From Rhizobium sp. BK196 (GTDB lineage: Bacteria > Pseudomonadota > Alphaproteobacteria > Rhizobiales > Rhizobiaceae), in the NCBI RefSeq assembly GCF_014193255.1, contig NZ_JACHZB010000009.1:212198-276197 (forward strand): DNA of 64,000 bases, read 5' to 3'. The notes under the pieces are model-generated. The model ran no database searches and was not told the DNA's origin. It worked only from the letters and a program-made list of their open reading frames with translations. A program made the translations under genes and the position numbers. This document shows positions 8,808 through 16,852 of this stretch, piece after piece (the first letter of the stretch is position 1; each line of letters opens with the position of its first letter).

Positions 8808-9770
8808 TCAGGCGGCGAATTCGTGCGAATGTCCACCTTCGATCAGCTGGAGGCTGCGACGAAGTGTTTGTGGTGGCTGCCCGAAAAAGCGCAGGAATGC
8901 ACGGCGCATGCGGTCCCGGTCGGCAAAGCCGGTGTCCCTTGCCACGATATCCATCGGGTGGCGACCGTCTTCCAGCATCGCTTTCGCTGCTTCCAGCCGC
9001 AGGCGCTCAACTGCCTTTGCAGGGGATTGGCCGGTCTCGTCACGAAACAGACGGCTGAATTGCCGCGGGCTAAGGCTCGCGGCTTCCGCCAGTTCCTCGA
9101 CGGTCAGCGGATTGCGGAGGTTCTCCTTGGCATAAATAAGCGCACGGCGGACGCGGTCCGAGCGGGGCTCGAGTTCCAGCAAGGCCGAAAACTGCGATTG
9201 GCCCCCCGGCCTGCGATGATAGACAACCATCTTGCGGGCGATGAGACGCGAGAGCTCGGCACCGTGATCATCCTCGATCATGGCGAGCGTCAGGTCGATG
9301 GCAGCGCTCATGCCAGCGGAGGTCCAGATGTTACGGTCATGGACGAAGATCCTGTCTTCGTCGACTACTATTGCCGGATAGCGCTCTCGCAACGTACGGG
9401 CATGGGCCCAGTGTGTTGTCGCGGTGCGACCATCCAATAAGCCGGCTTCGGCCAGAAGAAAGGCACCGGTGCAGACACCGGCGACGCGACGCGATTGGTT
9501 CCCGGCATCACGAATATAGGCAAGCAGCTTCGCGGAGGCCGGTTTGGGAACGAGTTCTCCAACCACCATCAGCGTGTCGGGAAAATCGCCGAGCGGTTCA
9601 GTCTCGATACGGATGCCGAGTGACGACCGGATCGTGCCACCCTTTTCGGACATGACCGTCAGGCGGTACATCTCTTCGCCAAGTGCCTCATTGGCGAATT
9701 CGAAGGCGGTCAGAGCGGCCATTCCCATGACCTGGAAGCCATCTTCCATGATGAAACCAACTCGTCGCAT
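8808..9770 (-). CDS. GlxA-type transcriptional regulator (DJ-1/PfpI + AraC HTH)
   Basis: The product has 320 residues. The first ~175 form a DJ-1/PfpI (class I glutamine amidotransferase-like) domain with the nucleophile-elbow cysteine in GVCTGAF (Cys100). The last ~100 are an AraC double HTH (LTVEELAEAASLSPRQFSRLFRDETG). These regulators sense small metabolites or stress and activate adjacent genes. It precedes the AhpD-like, SDR and MFS genes on the same strand and is the likely activator of that group. Confidence 0.9.
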   Translation of the reverse strand: MRRVGFIMEDGFQVMGMAALTAFEFANEALGEEMYRLTVMSEKGGTIRSSLGIRIETEPLGDFPDTLMVVGELVPKPASAKLLAYIRDAGNQSRRVAGVCTGAFLLAEAGLLDGRTATTHWAHARTLRERYPAIVVDEDRIFVHDRNIWTSAGMSAAIDLTLAMIEDDHGAELSRLIARKMVVYHRRPGGQSQFSALLELEPRSDRVRRALIYAKENLRNPLTVEELAEAASLSPRQFSRLFRDETGQSPAKAVERLRLEAAKAMLEDGRHPMDIVARDTGFADRDRMRRAFLRFFGQPPQTLRRSLQLIEGGHSHEFAA

Positions 9771-9852
9771 ATCGACTTTTGCCTGTGTCCGCTATTGATG
9801 GGCAAGATAGATGAGGGACCCTGATCTCCGCCTCGATGAGACGCAAGGTTTC

Positions 9853-10254
9853 TCAGGCGTGGACCGCGCCGCGCTCGGTAACTTTCGCCTCCCTCGGATC
9901 GAGACCGCGCGGCTTGCCATATAGGCCTATGTTGGCATCGCCCCAATATTTGAGTGCAAGCAGTATCGGCTCCATGCTGCGGCCGAGTTCCGAAAGACTG
10001 TATTCGACCTTCGGCGGGACCTGCGCATAGACCTTGCGCTCGATCAGGCCATCGTCCTCAAGCTCACGCAACTGATTGGTCAACATGCGTGGCGTGACGT
10101 TGGCGATATGCTTGCGGAGCTCGTTGAACCTCAACGTGCCGGACAGAAGATGGAAAAGGACCACCGATTTCCATTTTCCATCGATGAGGCCGATCGCCGC
10201 CTCGACCGAGCAGCCAGGAGAACAATCGAAACGGGAGTGTCTCGCCTTTGCCAT
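9853..10254 (-). CDS. HxlR-family transcriptional regulator
   Basis: The product is about 133 residues from ATG 10254, with AAAGGA just upstream. CSPGCSVEAAIGLIDGKWKSVVLFHLL is the start of the HxlR winged helix and carries the conserved cysteine pair near the N-terminus; the helix-turn-helix follows (TPRMLTNQLRELEDDGLI). HxlR/DUF24 proteins often repress quinone or aldehyde detoxification genes and sense electrophiles through an N-terminal cysteine. It is divergent from an MDR/quinone-reductase-like gene. A 6-bp palindrome overlaps its own ribosome-binding region. Confidence 0.88.
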   Translation of the reverse strand: MAKARHSRFDCSPGCSVEAAIGLIDGKWKSVVLFHLLSGTLRFNELRKHIANVTPRMLTNQLRELEDDGLIERKVYAQVPPKVEYSLSELGRSMEPILLALKYWGDANIGLYGKPRGLDPREAKVTERGAVHA

Positions 10255-10257
10255 AAC

Positions 10258-10275
10258 AGTATCCTTTTTGATACT
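10258..10275. promoter_or_regulatory. Candidate HxlR operator
   Basis: AGTATC-N6-GATACT is a perfect dyad lying 4 bases upstream of the HxlR start codon and about 95 bases upstream of the divergent MDR gene. Its position suggests autorepression and control of the divergent gene. Confidence 0.5.
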
Positions 10276-10370
10276 ACGTGCGTTGTTTGTGCGTATTGCG
10301 CTAATGAGAATATAGACCATTTTGGATCCATATCAATCAGCAATCCCTCTTTCATCAAAGGAGCAAAGCA

Positions 10371-11384
10371 ATGAAAGCAATCGGTTACAAGTCAGCTGGC
10401 GCCATTGAACGCGACGACGCCTTGCAGGATATCGAACTTCCCCGCCCGGTGCCGGCAGGCCGCGACATTCTCGTCGAGGTCGAGGCGATTTCGGTCAATC
10501 CGGTCGACACGAAGGTCCGCAAGGGTGCCAATCCGGAAGCGGGTCAATGGAAGGTTCTCGGTTGGGATGCCGTCGGCAAGGTGGTCGAGGCAGGGCCTGA
10601 GGTGAAGGACTTCCAGGTCGGCGACGAGGTGTTTTATGCCGGCTCGCTGATCCGTCCCGGCGCAAACAGCCAGTTTCATCTCGTCGATGAGCGTATCGTG
10701 GGCAAGAAGCCCAAGACGCTTTCCAACGCTGAAGCGGCGGCGCTGCCGCTGACGGCCATTACCGCATGGGAAATGTTGTTTGATCGACTGGATATGCGCA
10801 AGCCTGTGCCTGGTGCGGCAAACGCAATTGTCATTATCGGGGGTGCCGGTGGCGTCGGCTCGATCGCAATTCAGCTCGTGCGAGCGCTTACCAATGTGAC
10901 CGTCATTGCAACGGCGTCACGGCCGGAAACCCAGGAATGGGTCAAGAGCCTTGGCGCTCACCATGTGATCGACCATTCCAAGCCACTTGCCGAACAGGTC
11001 GCCGCCCTCGGTATTGGGGCGCCAGCCTTCGTTTTCTCCACGACCGAAACCCATCGCCATCTGAAGGAAATCATTGAGCTCATCGCGCCGCAGGGGCGCT
11101 TCGGTCTGATCGACGATCCCGACAGCCTCGATGTCCTTGGTTTCAAGCGCAAGGCGGCGTCGATCCACTGGGAGCTGATGTTTACGCGTTCGATCTTCGA
11201 GACCGCCGACATTGCCGAACAGGGCAAGCTGCTGAACGAGGTGTCCCGGCTGATCGACGAGGGGAAGATCTATACAACCGTCACTGAGACGATTTCTCCC
11301 ATAAACGCCGCCAATTTGAAGAAGGCACATGCCGCGATCGAAAGTGGAAAGACCAAAGGCAAGCTAGTGCTCGAAGGTTTCTAG
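10371..11384 (+). CDS. Zinc-type alcohol dehydrogenase-like / quinone oxidoreductase (MDR superfamily)
   Basis: The product has 337 residues. The GroES-like N-terminal half has VEAISVNPVDTKVRKG, followed by a Rossmann domain with VIIGGAGGVGSIAIQLVRAL. No zinc-binding cysteine cluster is visible, which fits the zinc-free NADPH:quinone reductase branch. ATG 10371 has AAAGGAG about 9 bases upstream. It is the first gene of a plus-strand group with a quinol monooxygenase and an SDR-like gene. It is divergent from the HxlR regulator, which probably represses it until quinones or other electrophiles appear. Confidence 0.9.
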   Translation: MKAIGYKSAGAIERDDALQDIELPRPVPAGRDILVEVEAISVNPVDTKVRKGANPEAGQWKVLGWDAVGKVVEAGPEVKDFQVGDEVFYAGSLIRPGANSQFHLVDERIVGKKPKTLSNAEAAALPLTAITAWEMLFDRLDMRKPVPGAANAIVIIGGAGGVGSIAIQLVRALTNVTVIATASRPETQEWVKSLGAHHVIDHSKPLAEQVAALGIGAPAFVFSTTETHRHLKEIIELIAPQGRFGLIDDPDSLDVLGFKRKAASIHWELMFTRSIFETADIAEQGKLLNEVSRLIDEGKIYTTVTETISPINAANLKKAHAAIESGKTKGKLVLEGF

Positions 11385-11468
11385 GCCAAGTGAAGAAGCG
11401 AGGGCGGAAAGATTCAGACTCTTTCGCCTGATCTCCCGACGATGGTGACCTTAAAAGAGGAAAGAACA

Positions 11469-11777
11469 ATGGACGAGAATGCTTCGGAGGTTATTCACCT
11501 CGTTGCAAGATTAAAGGCAAAGCCGGAGCAGCGGTCTGCACTCTTCGATGCATTGAAGGCGATCGTGCCGGACGTGCGAAAGGAGGATGGCTGCATGTTG
11601 TACGATCTCAACGTAGACCGCGACGATCCCGATGTCGCGGTGATGCTGGAAATCTGGCGCGATGCTTCCGCTCTTGATGCTCACGCGCAGGCGGCACCGT
11701 TCAGATCGCTGGCGACCCGTTTCGATGCGCTTCTTGCAGAACCGTTACACCTGCAACGCCTTCAGAAACTTCTCTGA
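11469..11777 (+). CDS. Antibiotic biosynthesis monooxygenase-domain protein (YgiN-like quinol monooxygenase)
   Basis: The product has 102 residues from ATG 11469, preceded by GAGGAAAG. The ABM ferredoxin-like fold is shown by VARLKAKPEQRSALFDALKAIVP and the central EDGCMLYDLNVDRDDP, with LEIWRDASALDAHAQAAPF after it. YgiN-type members oxidise quinols without a cofactor. Its place directly after a quinone-reductase-like gene fits a quinone redox cycle. An imperfect hairpin lies between the two genes at about 11404-11432. Confidence 0.85.
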   Translation: MDENASEVIHLVARLKAKPEQRSALFDALKAIVPDVRKEDGCMLYDLNVDRDDPDVAVMLEIWRDASALDAHAQAAPFRSLATRFDALLAEPLHLQRLQKLL

Positions 11778-11828
11778 AAAGCAGTTATTGCTGAGCTCGC
11801 GATTGGGTAAGGCAGGAAAGGTAAAACC

Positions 11829-12542
11829 ATGATATCTCTTAGAGACAACCGCGTTCTTGTTATCGGCGGCAGTTCCGGCATTGGCTTGGCGGTGGCAGAA
11901 GCGGCCACTGCCGCCGATGCCGTTGTCACAATCGCCTCGCGGTCGCGTTCGAAGCTCGATGAAGCGTTGAAGTCGTTGGGACCTCAGGCCCTATCGGCAG
12001 TTCTCGACACAGCAGACGAAAACGCGCTCGAAGCGTTTTTTAGCGCAAACGAGCCGTTCGATCATATCGTCGTGTCAGCGGCGCAGACGCCAACGGGACC
12101 GGTGCGCAAGCTTGAGCTTGCCGATGCAAAACAGGCGATGGAGAGCAAGTTCTGGGGCGCCTACCGGGTGGCCCGTCGCGCTCGGTTCACAGAACGCGGC
12201 ACCTTGACCCTGATCTCGGGTTTCCTCAGCGAGAGGCCGTCCGCCACATCAGTCCTTCAGGGCGCCATCAATGCCGCGCTTGAAGGCTTGGCGCGGGGCC
12301 TTGCGCTGGAACTTTCGCCCGTTCGGGTAAATACGGTGTCGCCGGGCCTGATTGACACGCCGCTTTGGTCGAAAATGGATAAAGACGCAAAACAGGCCAT
12401 GTTTGAAAAGGTGTCTGGAAACCTGCCGGCAAAGACAGTCGGTCGGCCGGCCGACATCGCCAATGCGGTTCTCTTCCTGATGGCCACGCCGTTTGCGACC
12501 GGATCGAACGTTCGCGTGGATGGCGGCGGCGCAATCGCTTGA
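11829..12542 (+). CDS. SDR-like protein lacking the catalytic Tyr/Lys pair
   Basis: The product has 237 residues. The cofactor motif IGGSSGIG (residues 12-19) and the end of the fold (SPGLIDTPLW; VLFLMATPFATGSNVRVDGG) are clearly SDR. The usual YxxxK is not present: the aligned segment reads SVLQGAINAALEG, and NNAG is replaced by VVSAAQTP. Similar divergent SDRs are annotated as oxidoreductases, but the classical proton-transfer mechanism cannot operate. It is the third gene of the quinone-reductase group and ends just before a strong hairpin terminator. Confidence 0.8.
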   Translation: MISLRDNRVLVIGGSSGIGLAVAEAATAADAVVTIASRSRSKLDEALKSLGPQALSAVLDTADENALEAFFSANEPFDHIVVSAAQTPTGPVRKLELADAKQAMESKFWGAYRVARRARFTERGTLTLISGFLSERPSATSVLQGAINAALEGLARGLALELSPVRVNTVSPGLIDTPLWSKMDKDAKQAMFEKVSGNLPAKTVGRPADIANAVLFLMATPFATGSNVRVDGGGAIA

Positions 12543-12548
12543 GATGTC

Positions 12549-12581
12549 CTATGCCGCCGGTCCCGCGGGCCGGCGGCATAG
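12549..12581. terminator. GC-rich hairpin after the SDR-like gene
   Basis: CTATGCCGCCGG and CCGGCGGCATAG form a perfect 12-bp stem 7 bases after the stop codon. There is no clear T-tract. It lies between converging genes. Confidence 0.5.
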
Positions 12582-12869
12582 ACATGGTTCATCGGATAGA
12601 TATTATCCGTCATTGTCGCCAAAGGCTTCGTCCCACTTTTGCTATCGCTAGATCGTGCTCGGGCGTAACGATTTAAAACCTGAGCCGTCGCTCCCATCAT
12701 TTCAGCGTTAGTAGCAAGCGCCTTGGTAGTGCGGCGAAATCATCTGCAGTGATGACGCTTTAGCGCGGCAATTCAGGATGAGACGAATCTCACCTAGATT
12801 GCCGCTATCCGGATTTCTGCGAGGATTCCGGGACCACACTGGCAACATCCAGTGGCCATAGAGCCCCTT
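12582..12869. other. Convergent intergenic region, no gene seen
   Basis: Beyond the hairpin at 12549-12581, this part of the 326-base gap between the SDR-like gene and the cytochrome c gene shows no coding frame or further structure that I can support. Confidence 0.5.
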
Positions 12870-14165
12870 TTATCTCGGTCTTGCGGTTCGCACGTCCTCC
12901 GCGGTAGCAGTGGGCTGCTTGCCGCTAAACCTGCTGACCAGGAAGTTCGCGAGCGCTGCGACTTCTTCGTCAGAATATATGGCTTTGAAGGCGGGCATTG
13001 TCGATCCTGGCGTGTTTGAACCGTCGGAGGAACCTTCGAGTATCACGCGAATGATGTTGGCAGCGTCGGGGTCGCTGAAGGCGTGGGCTCCTGCAATCGC
13101 CGCACGCGGATTGGCCTGCCCTTTCGCTTCCCACCCGTGGCAACTCGCGCAGGCGCCAGCGAAGATCCTACGTCCGAGGTCAACTCCAGCGTCAGACGAT
13201 TGTAGCCTTACCGTTTTTTCTTTCGGATTACTGGATTTGCGCAGCTCAGGTTCGCCTGCGACGGGAGGGACGGTCCGAAGATAGGTAATCATGGCGCGAA
13301 TATCGTCCGAAGGCAGTTTGCTGAGGCTGAGATCAACAGCTTCGCGCATACCGCCGCTTGCGCTGCCGCGGCCCTGTGCATGGCCGGTTGAAAGGTAGGA
13401 TGCCAGCTCTTCGTCATTCCAGGCGCCGACTCCGTTTTCTTTGTCGGAGGTGATGTTCCACGCCCGCCATCCATCGACGATTCCACCCGAAAGAGCCTGC
13501 GATTGCTTGCGCTCGAACATCAAGCCTCTTGGCGTATGGCACTCGCCGCAATGTGCGAGGGCTTCCACAAGGTAGGCGCCTCGGTTCCAATCTTCACTGC
13601 GGGTCGGATCACGTCGCTGTTCATGTCTGGGCATGAACAGGAGCTTCCACCCTCGCATCAACCAACGCTGGTCGAAGGGAAATGCGAGATCGCTTTGCGG
13701 AGCCTGTAAGGCGGCAGGTGCGAGCGTCTTGAGGTAGGCAAAGATCGCCAGGACGTCATCATCCGAGAGAAGAGCGTACGATGTGTAAGGGAATGCCGGA
13801 TAGAGGTCCTCACCGTGCTTGCCGACACCGAATTTAACCGCGCGGACGAATTCGGACTCGCTCCACCCGCCAATGCCATGCTGAGTATCCGGTGTAATGT
13901 TGGACGAATAGATAGTACCAAACGGAAGCTTGAAGGCCAGACCTCCTGCAAACGGCTTGCCGCCCTTGGTCGTGTGGCAGGCGGCGCAATCCGCTGAGGT
14001 TGTCAGATATTTTCCTCTGGCGATCAGGGCATCTCCAACGGGCTGCTTTGCCGTTGCAGCCACTTGGTCAAGCCGGTGCGGAATGAAGAAAAACAGGCCC
14101 GCGCCGATCAGACACAAGATGATCGCCGCCGCAGCCACGAAAGAAAATTTGTTTCGAATAGTCAT
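12870..14165 (-). CDS. Tri-haem cytochrome c (alcohol dehydrogenase cytochrome subunit type)
   Basis: The product has 431 residues. An uncleaved or cleaved N-terminal hydrophobic segment (residues 8-28) directs export. Three CxxCH haem-binding sites are CAACH (60-64), CGECH (about 203-207) and CASCH (about 338-342). This three-haem layout matches the membrane-bound cytochrome subunit of PQQ alcohol, aldehyde or gluconate dehydrogenases, which pass electrons to ubiquinone. No dehydrogenase subunit is adjacent. The IorA/IorB-type molybdenum hydroxylase at 21.8 kb is one possible electron donor, since related periplasmic aldehyde oxidases use such cytochromes (inference). Confidence 0.88.
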   Translation of the reverse strand: MTIRNKFSFVAAAAIILCLIGAGLFFFIPHRLDQVAATAKQPVGDALIARGKYLTTSADCAACHTTKGGKPFAGGLAFKLPFGTIYSSNITPDTQHGIGGWSESEFVRAVKFGVGKHGEDLYPAFPYTSYALLSDDDVLAIFAYLKTLAPAALQAPQSDLAFPFDQRWLMRGWKLLFMPRHEQRRDPTRSEDWNRGAYLVEALAHCGECHTPRGLMFERKQSQALSGGIVDGWRAWNITSDKENGVGAWNDEELASYLSTGHAQGRGSASGGMREAVDLSLSKLPSDDIRAMITYLRTVPPVAGEPELRKSSNPKEKTVRLQSSDAGVDLGRRIFAGACASCHGWEAKGQANPRAAIAGAHAFSDPDAANIIRVILEGSSDGSNTPGSTMPAFKAIYSDEEVAALANFLVSRFSGKQPTATAEDVRTARPR

Positions 14166-14229
14166 GTTGAGCTCGCATCGTTAACTGGCGACAGGGATCG
14201 GATGACGGTTGACAGATGGAGACCGGCGC

Positions 14230-15228
14230 TCATGCCGCGCGTGGGTGAAGGGGGAAGAGTTTTCCGCGCCACAGCATGGCGACGCTGAGGATCGCGAGCA
14301 GCCCGATGAGAGCGTTGACGATTATAAAGATTGGCATGGCGATTGCGGGGATGATACCGCTGTCCCCACGTTCAGCCATGCGCAGGACGGCCGTAGCCAA
14401 GGCGGTGAGACCGAAGGAAAACGCCCAATAGCCGGCGACGAAAGGCTGTTTCAGGACCCAGGGCAGGATGCGAAGCAGCAGGAGAGCCTGCAGCAGGCCG
14501 TATCCGATCATGGCATGGACAAACATGTCCGGGGCACCCCGAGTCGCACTGAGATAGGCGACGCTCCCCACCGTCGGCGGCGCGAGTTGGATGCCGATGG
14601 TAGGCCTGACCGGTTCACCGAGTTCGGGCGCGGTCAAGAGCCGATTGAGAAGCACGGATTCGATTGCGAGCCACGAGAAGAAGCCGGCACCGAAAGCCAA
14701 TTGGCTGAGCCCCTGATAGCCGAGGGCGCCCCCTACGATGCCGATGACATAGGAACCCGCCACTGTCGGCAGGTAGAGCACGGCCGTTGTAGAGGCGTGA
14801 TCACGGCCACCGCGCCACAGTGCGCCGGTTCGCCACAGCGCAAATACGGCGGTCCATGCTGCGCCCAGCCAATAAAGGGTCTCGGCGATCAAGTGGGAAA
14901 AGGGTAGCGCTACTGTGGCGACCAGCATGGTTGCCACGCCTACGAGGCCGACGAAACAGCATTGGACGGGGTGTTCCAGTTCCTGCAATGCGTCGCTGCG
15001 GAAAGCTATCCACTTCAGGCCATAAGATATAATCAGAATAAGCCATATTAATGCACCGACCAGCCCGATGCCCTCGCTGACTGAGGTCGCGGCACCCCAA
15101 AGGTCGGTGGCCGCTCGCCAGGCGTTGGCCAGTCCAACAAGGCCAAGTACGATGCCAAAGGCGGCGGCGGGAACGATTGGAAGGGTGAGGGAATTATCGA
15201 TAGGCCTTGATGAAGATGTGGTGGGCAT
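14230..15228 (-). CDS. TDT-family (TehA/C4-dicarboxylate-like) membrane transporter
   Basis: The product has 332 residues from ATG 15228, with GGAGG 9 bases upstream; an earlier in-frame start at 15360 lacks a site. About ten hydrophobic segments span the protein, and the layout is that of the TehA/SLAC1-like TDT family. It has WRAATDLWG, LYWLGAAWTAVFALW and a long hydrophobic C-terminus. Members move dicarboxylates, sulfite or tellurite-related anions. It precedes the cytochrome c gene by 64 bases on the same strand and is likely co-transcribed with it. Confidence 0.75.
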   Translation of the reverse strand: MPTTSSSRPIDNSLTLPIVPAAAFGIVLGLVGLANAWRAATDLWGAATSVSEGIGLVGALIWLILIISYGLKWIAFRSDALQELEHPVQCCFVGLVGVATMLVATVALPFSHLIAETLYWLGAAWTAVFALWRTGALWRGGRDHASTTAVLYLPTVAGSYVIGIVGGALGYQGLSQLAFGAGFFSWLAIESVLLNRLLTAPELGEPVRPTIGIQLAPPTVGSVAYLSATRGAPDMFVHAMIGYGLLQALLLLRILPWVLKQPFVAGYWAFSFGLTALATAVLRMAERGDSGIIPAIAMPIFIIVNALIGLLAILSVAMLWRGKLFPLHPRAA

Positions 15229-15509
15229 ATGTGCAATCCTCCGGTTTTGTCGAAGATCAATAACCGGGGGCGTTAGCGACCTTATTGTACGATCGAGATG
15301 CATAGTTGAGGTCTTCAGGCGGCCGATGCGAAGCCGTGGCCACCGTGGGCCGTGCTTCAAGGATCAGCGACAGGCCGAATAAAGGAATTCCAGCGATGGA
15401 TGCGTATTGAGCAGGAGCGACGGTGGCCGCAGGCGATATCAGGCTGTCCGGTGCGGATGTCCGAGAACTCGATGAGCTCGGGCGAAAAACCGATAGTTGA
15501 CGGCCAACA

Positions 15510-15539
15510 AAAGACGGCGATGCACTCATCGCCGTCTTT
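15510..15539. terminator. Hairpin terminator after the MRJP-like gene
   Basis: AAAGACGGCGATG and CATCGCCGTCTTT form a perfect 13-bp stem with a 4-base loop. On the minus strand it is followed by a T-rich stretch. It lies 15 bases after the end of the gene at 15554. Confidence 0.75.
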
Positions 15540-15553
15540 AAGGTAAAGGCCAA

Positions 15554-16702
15554 CTATTTGTTCAACGAAACGGGGCCACCGTCGATCTTGATGCGGAACA
15601 GTTTGTAGGGCTTCTTGCGCTTATCGACACCCTGATGGAAACCAGCCTGCTTGTCGAGTTGGTTGGCGGTGAAATAAAGGTAGCCATCGGCAGCGATCGA
15701 TAGAGTATCGGGCCATTCGATCTGCGGGGACTGAATGAGCGTTGACCACTTCCCCTTGTCAAGGACGCGGATACTCTTGTGCTCGTAGTCGCCACCATAA
15801 ACACGGCCCTTGTCATCTGTCTCCAGCCCATCGGACGCACCCTTGAGACCGAGGTCCTTGACCTTGGAGGAAAGCTGCTTCTCGCTGACTGACTGGTCCA
15901 GAAGTGCCGCCGTCGGTACAGAATAGAGATGGCGGCCAGATACGGCTGAGTAATAGAGCGTTTCACCGTCCGGAGAAATCGCAATCCCGTCGCTTGCGAT
16001 CTGGATCTTCGAAGGTTTGCCTTCCTTCGGACGGTTCATGAATTTCTGGCCGTCGATGATGCCGATAAAGTCCTTGTCGGCGGATGTGCTTGGGTCGCCG
16101 GTCAGGCGACGAAACGCCTTGCCGGTTGCAAGGTCGACAACGATGATCCCGCCGGGACCGGTAAGCGAGCTGTCGGTCAGGTAGGCAACACCCCCGGTTC
16201 CCTTGGTCAGGTCGAAGCGAACATCGTTCACGTAGGTTGTGCTCAGGATCACGTCGGCCGGGAAGACTATGGTCTTGACCACCTTGTTGGTGGAGAGATC
16301 GACGGCGACCAGCTTGGCACCACCCGGGAGCGGCGGCTTGAACCCGGGTGCGGCTGTGTCCAGGATCCAGAGGCGGTTGGCTGGGTCAACGACGACGCTC
16401 TGCACGCTGATCAGGTTCTTGGCCGGATTGGCCGGATCCGCCTTGTTTATGTCCGCATCCGGGTATGCCACGGCCTTGCCATCGACCACTTCTGCCACTG
16501 TGAAGGGAACGTCATCGCCCCAACGTGGATAGTTGATGAAGATACGGCCATCATGCGTAACGGTCACGCCGGTCAGCATCGCATCGTTGAACGTTGCGAC
16601 CGTTTCAAGCTTCGGCGCGTTGTCATTGGCAAATGCGTTGATAGTGGGCAATGGCAACATTAGAAGAGCTATTGCCAGCGATAAAATCGTTTTGTTTGTC
16701 AT
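15554..16702 (-). CDS. Major royal jelly protein / yellow-family beta-propeller, exported
   Basis: The product has 382 residues with a clear signal peptide (MTNKTILSLAIALLMLPLP...NAFA). The body is rich in propeller-like repeats: VTVTHDGRIFINYPRWGDD, VVVDPANRLWILDTA, GIAISPDGETLYYSAVSGR, DDKGRVYGGDYEHKSIRVL. It fits the bacterial MRJP/L-dopachrome tautomerase-related family, whose enzymatic role is mostly unknown. It is periplasmic. It lies upstream of the TDT transporter but is separated from it by a strong terminator and about 325 bases, so it is a single-gene unit. Confidence 0.82.
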   Translation of the reverse strand: MTNKTILSLAIALLMLPLPTINAFANDNAPKLETVATFNDAMLTGVTVTHDGRIFINYPRWGDDVPFTVAEVVDGKAVAYPDADINKADPANPAKNLISVQSVVVDPANRLWILDTAAPGFKPPLPGGAKLVAVDLSTNKVVKTIVFPADVILSTTYVNDVRFDLTKGTGGVAYLTDSSLTGPGGIIVVDLATGKAFRRLTGDPSTSADKDFIGIIDGQKFMNRPKEGKPSKIQIASDGIAISPDGETLYYSAVSGRHLYSVPTAALLDQSVSEKQLSSKVKDLGLKGASDGLETDDKGRVYGGDYEHKSIRVLDKGKWSTLIQSPQIEWPDTLSIAADGYLYFTANQLDKQAGFHQGVDKRKKPYKLFRIKIDGGPVSLNK

Positions 16703-16852
16703 CCGAATTTCCTTCTTGAACGCCCTCGCGATTACGGCCAGGTGGGAGCCGTTCGGCTAGAGGTGCAGGTTTCGAAACAACGTTGCGGAGAAAGACTGAC
16801 GCAATGCTGGTTTCGATCAGAAGGTAGAAATTCGACCCTACGGCGGATTGTA

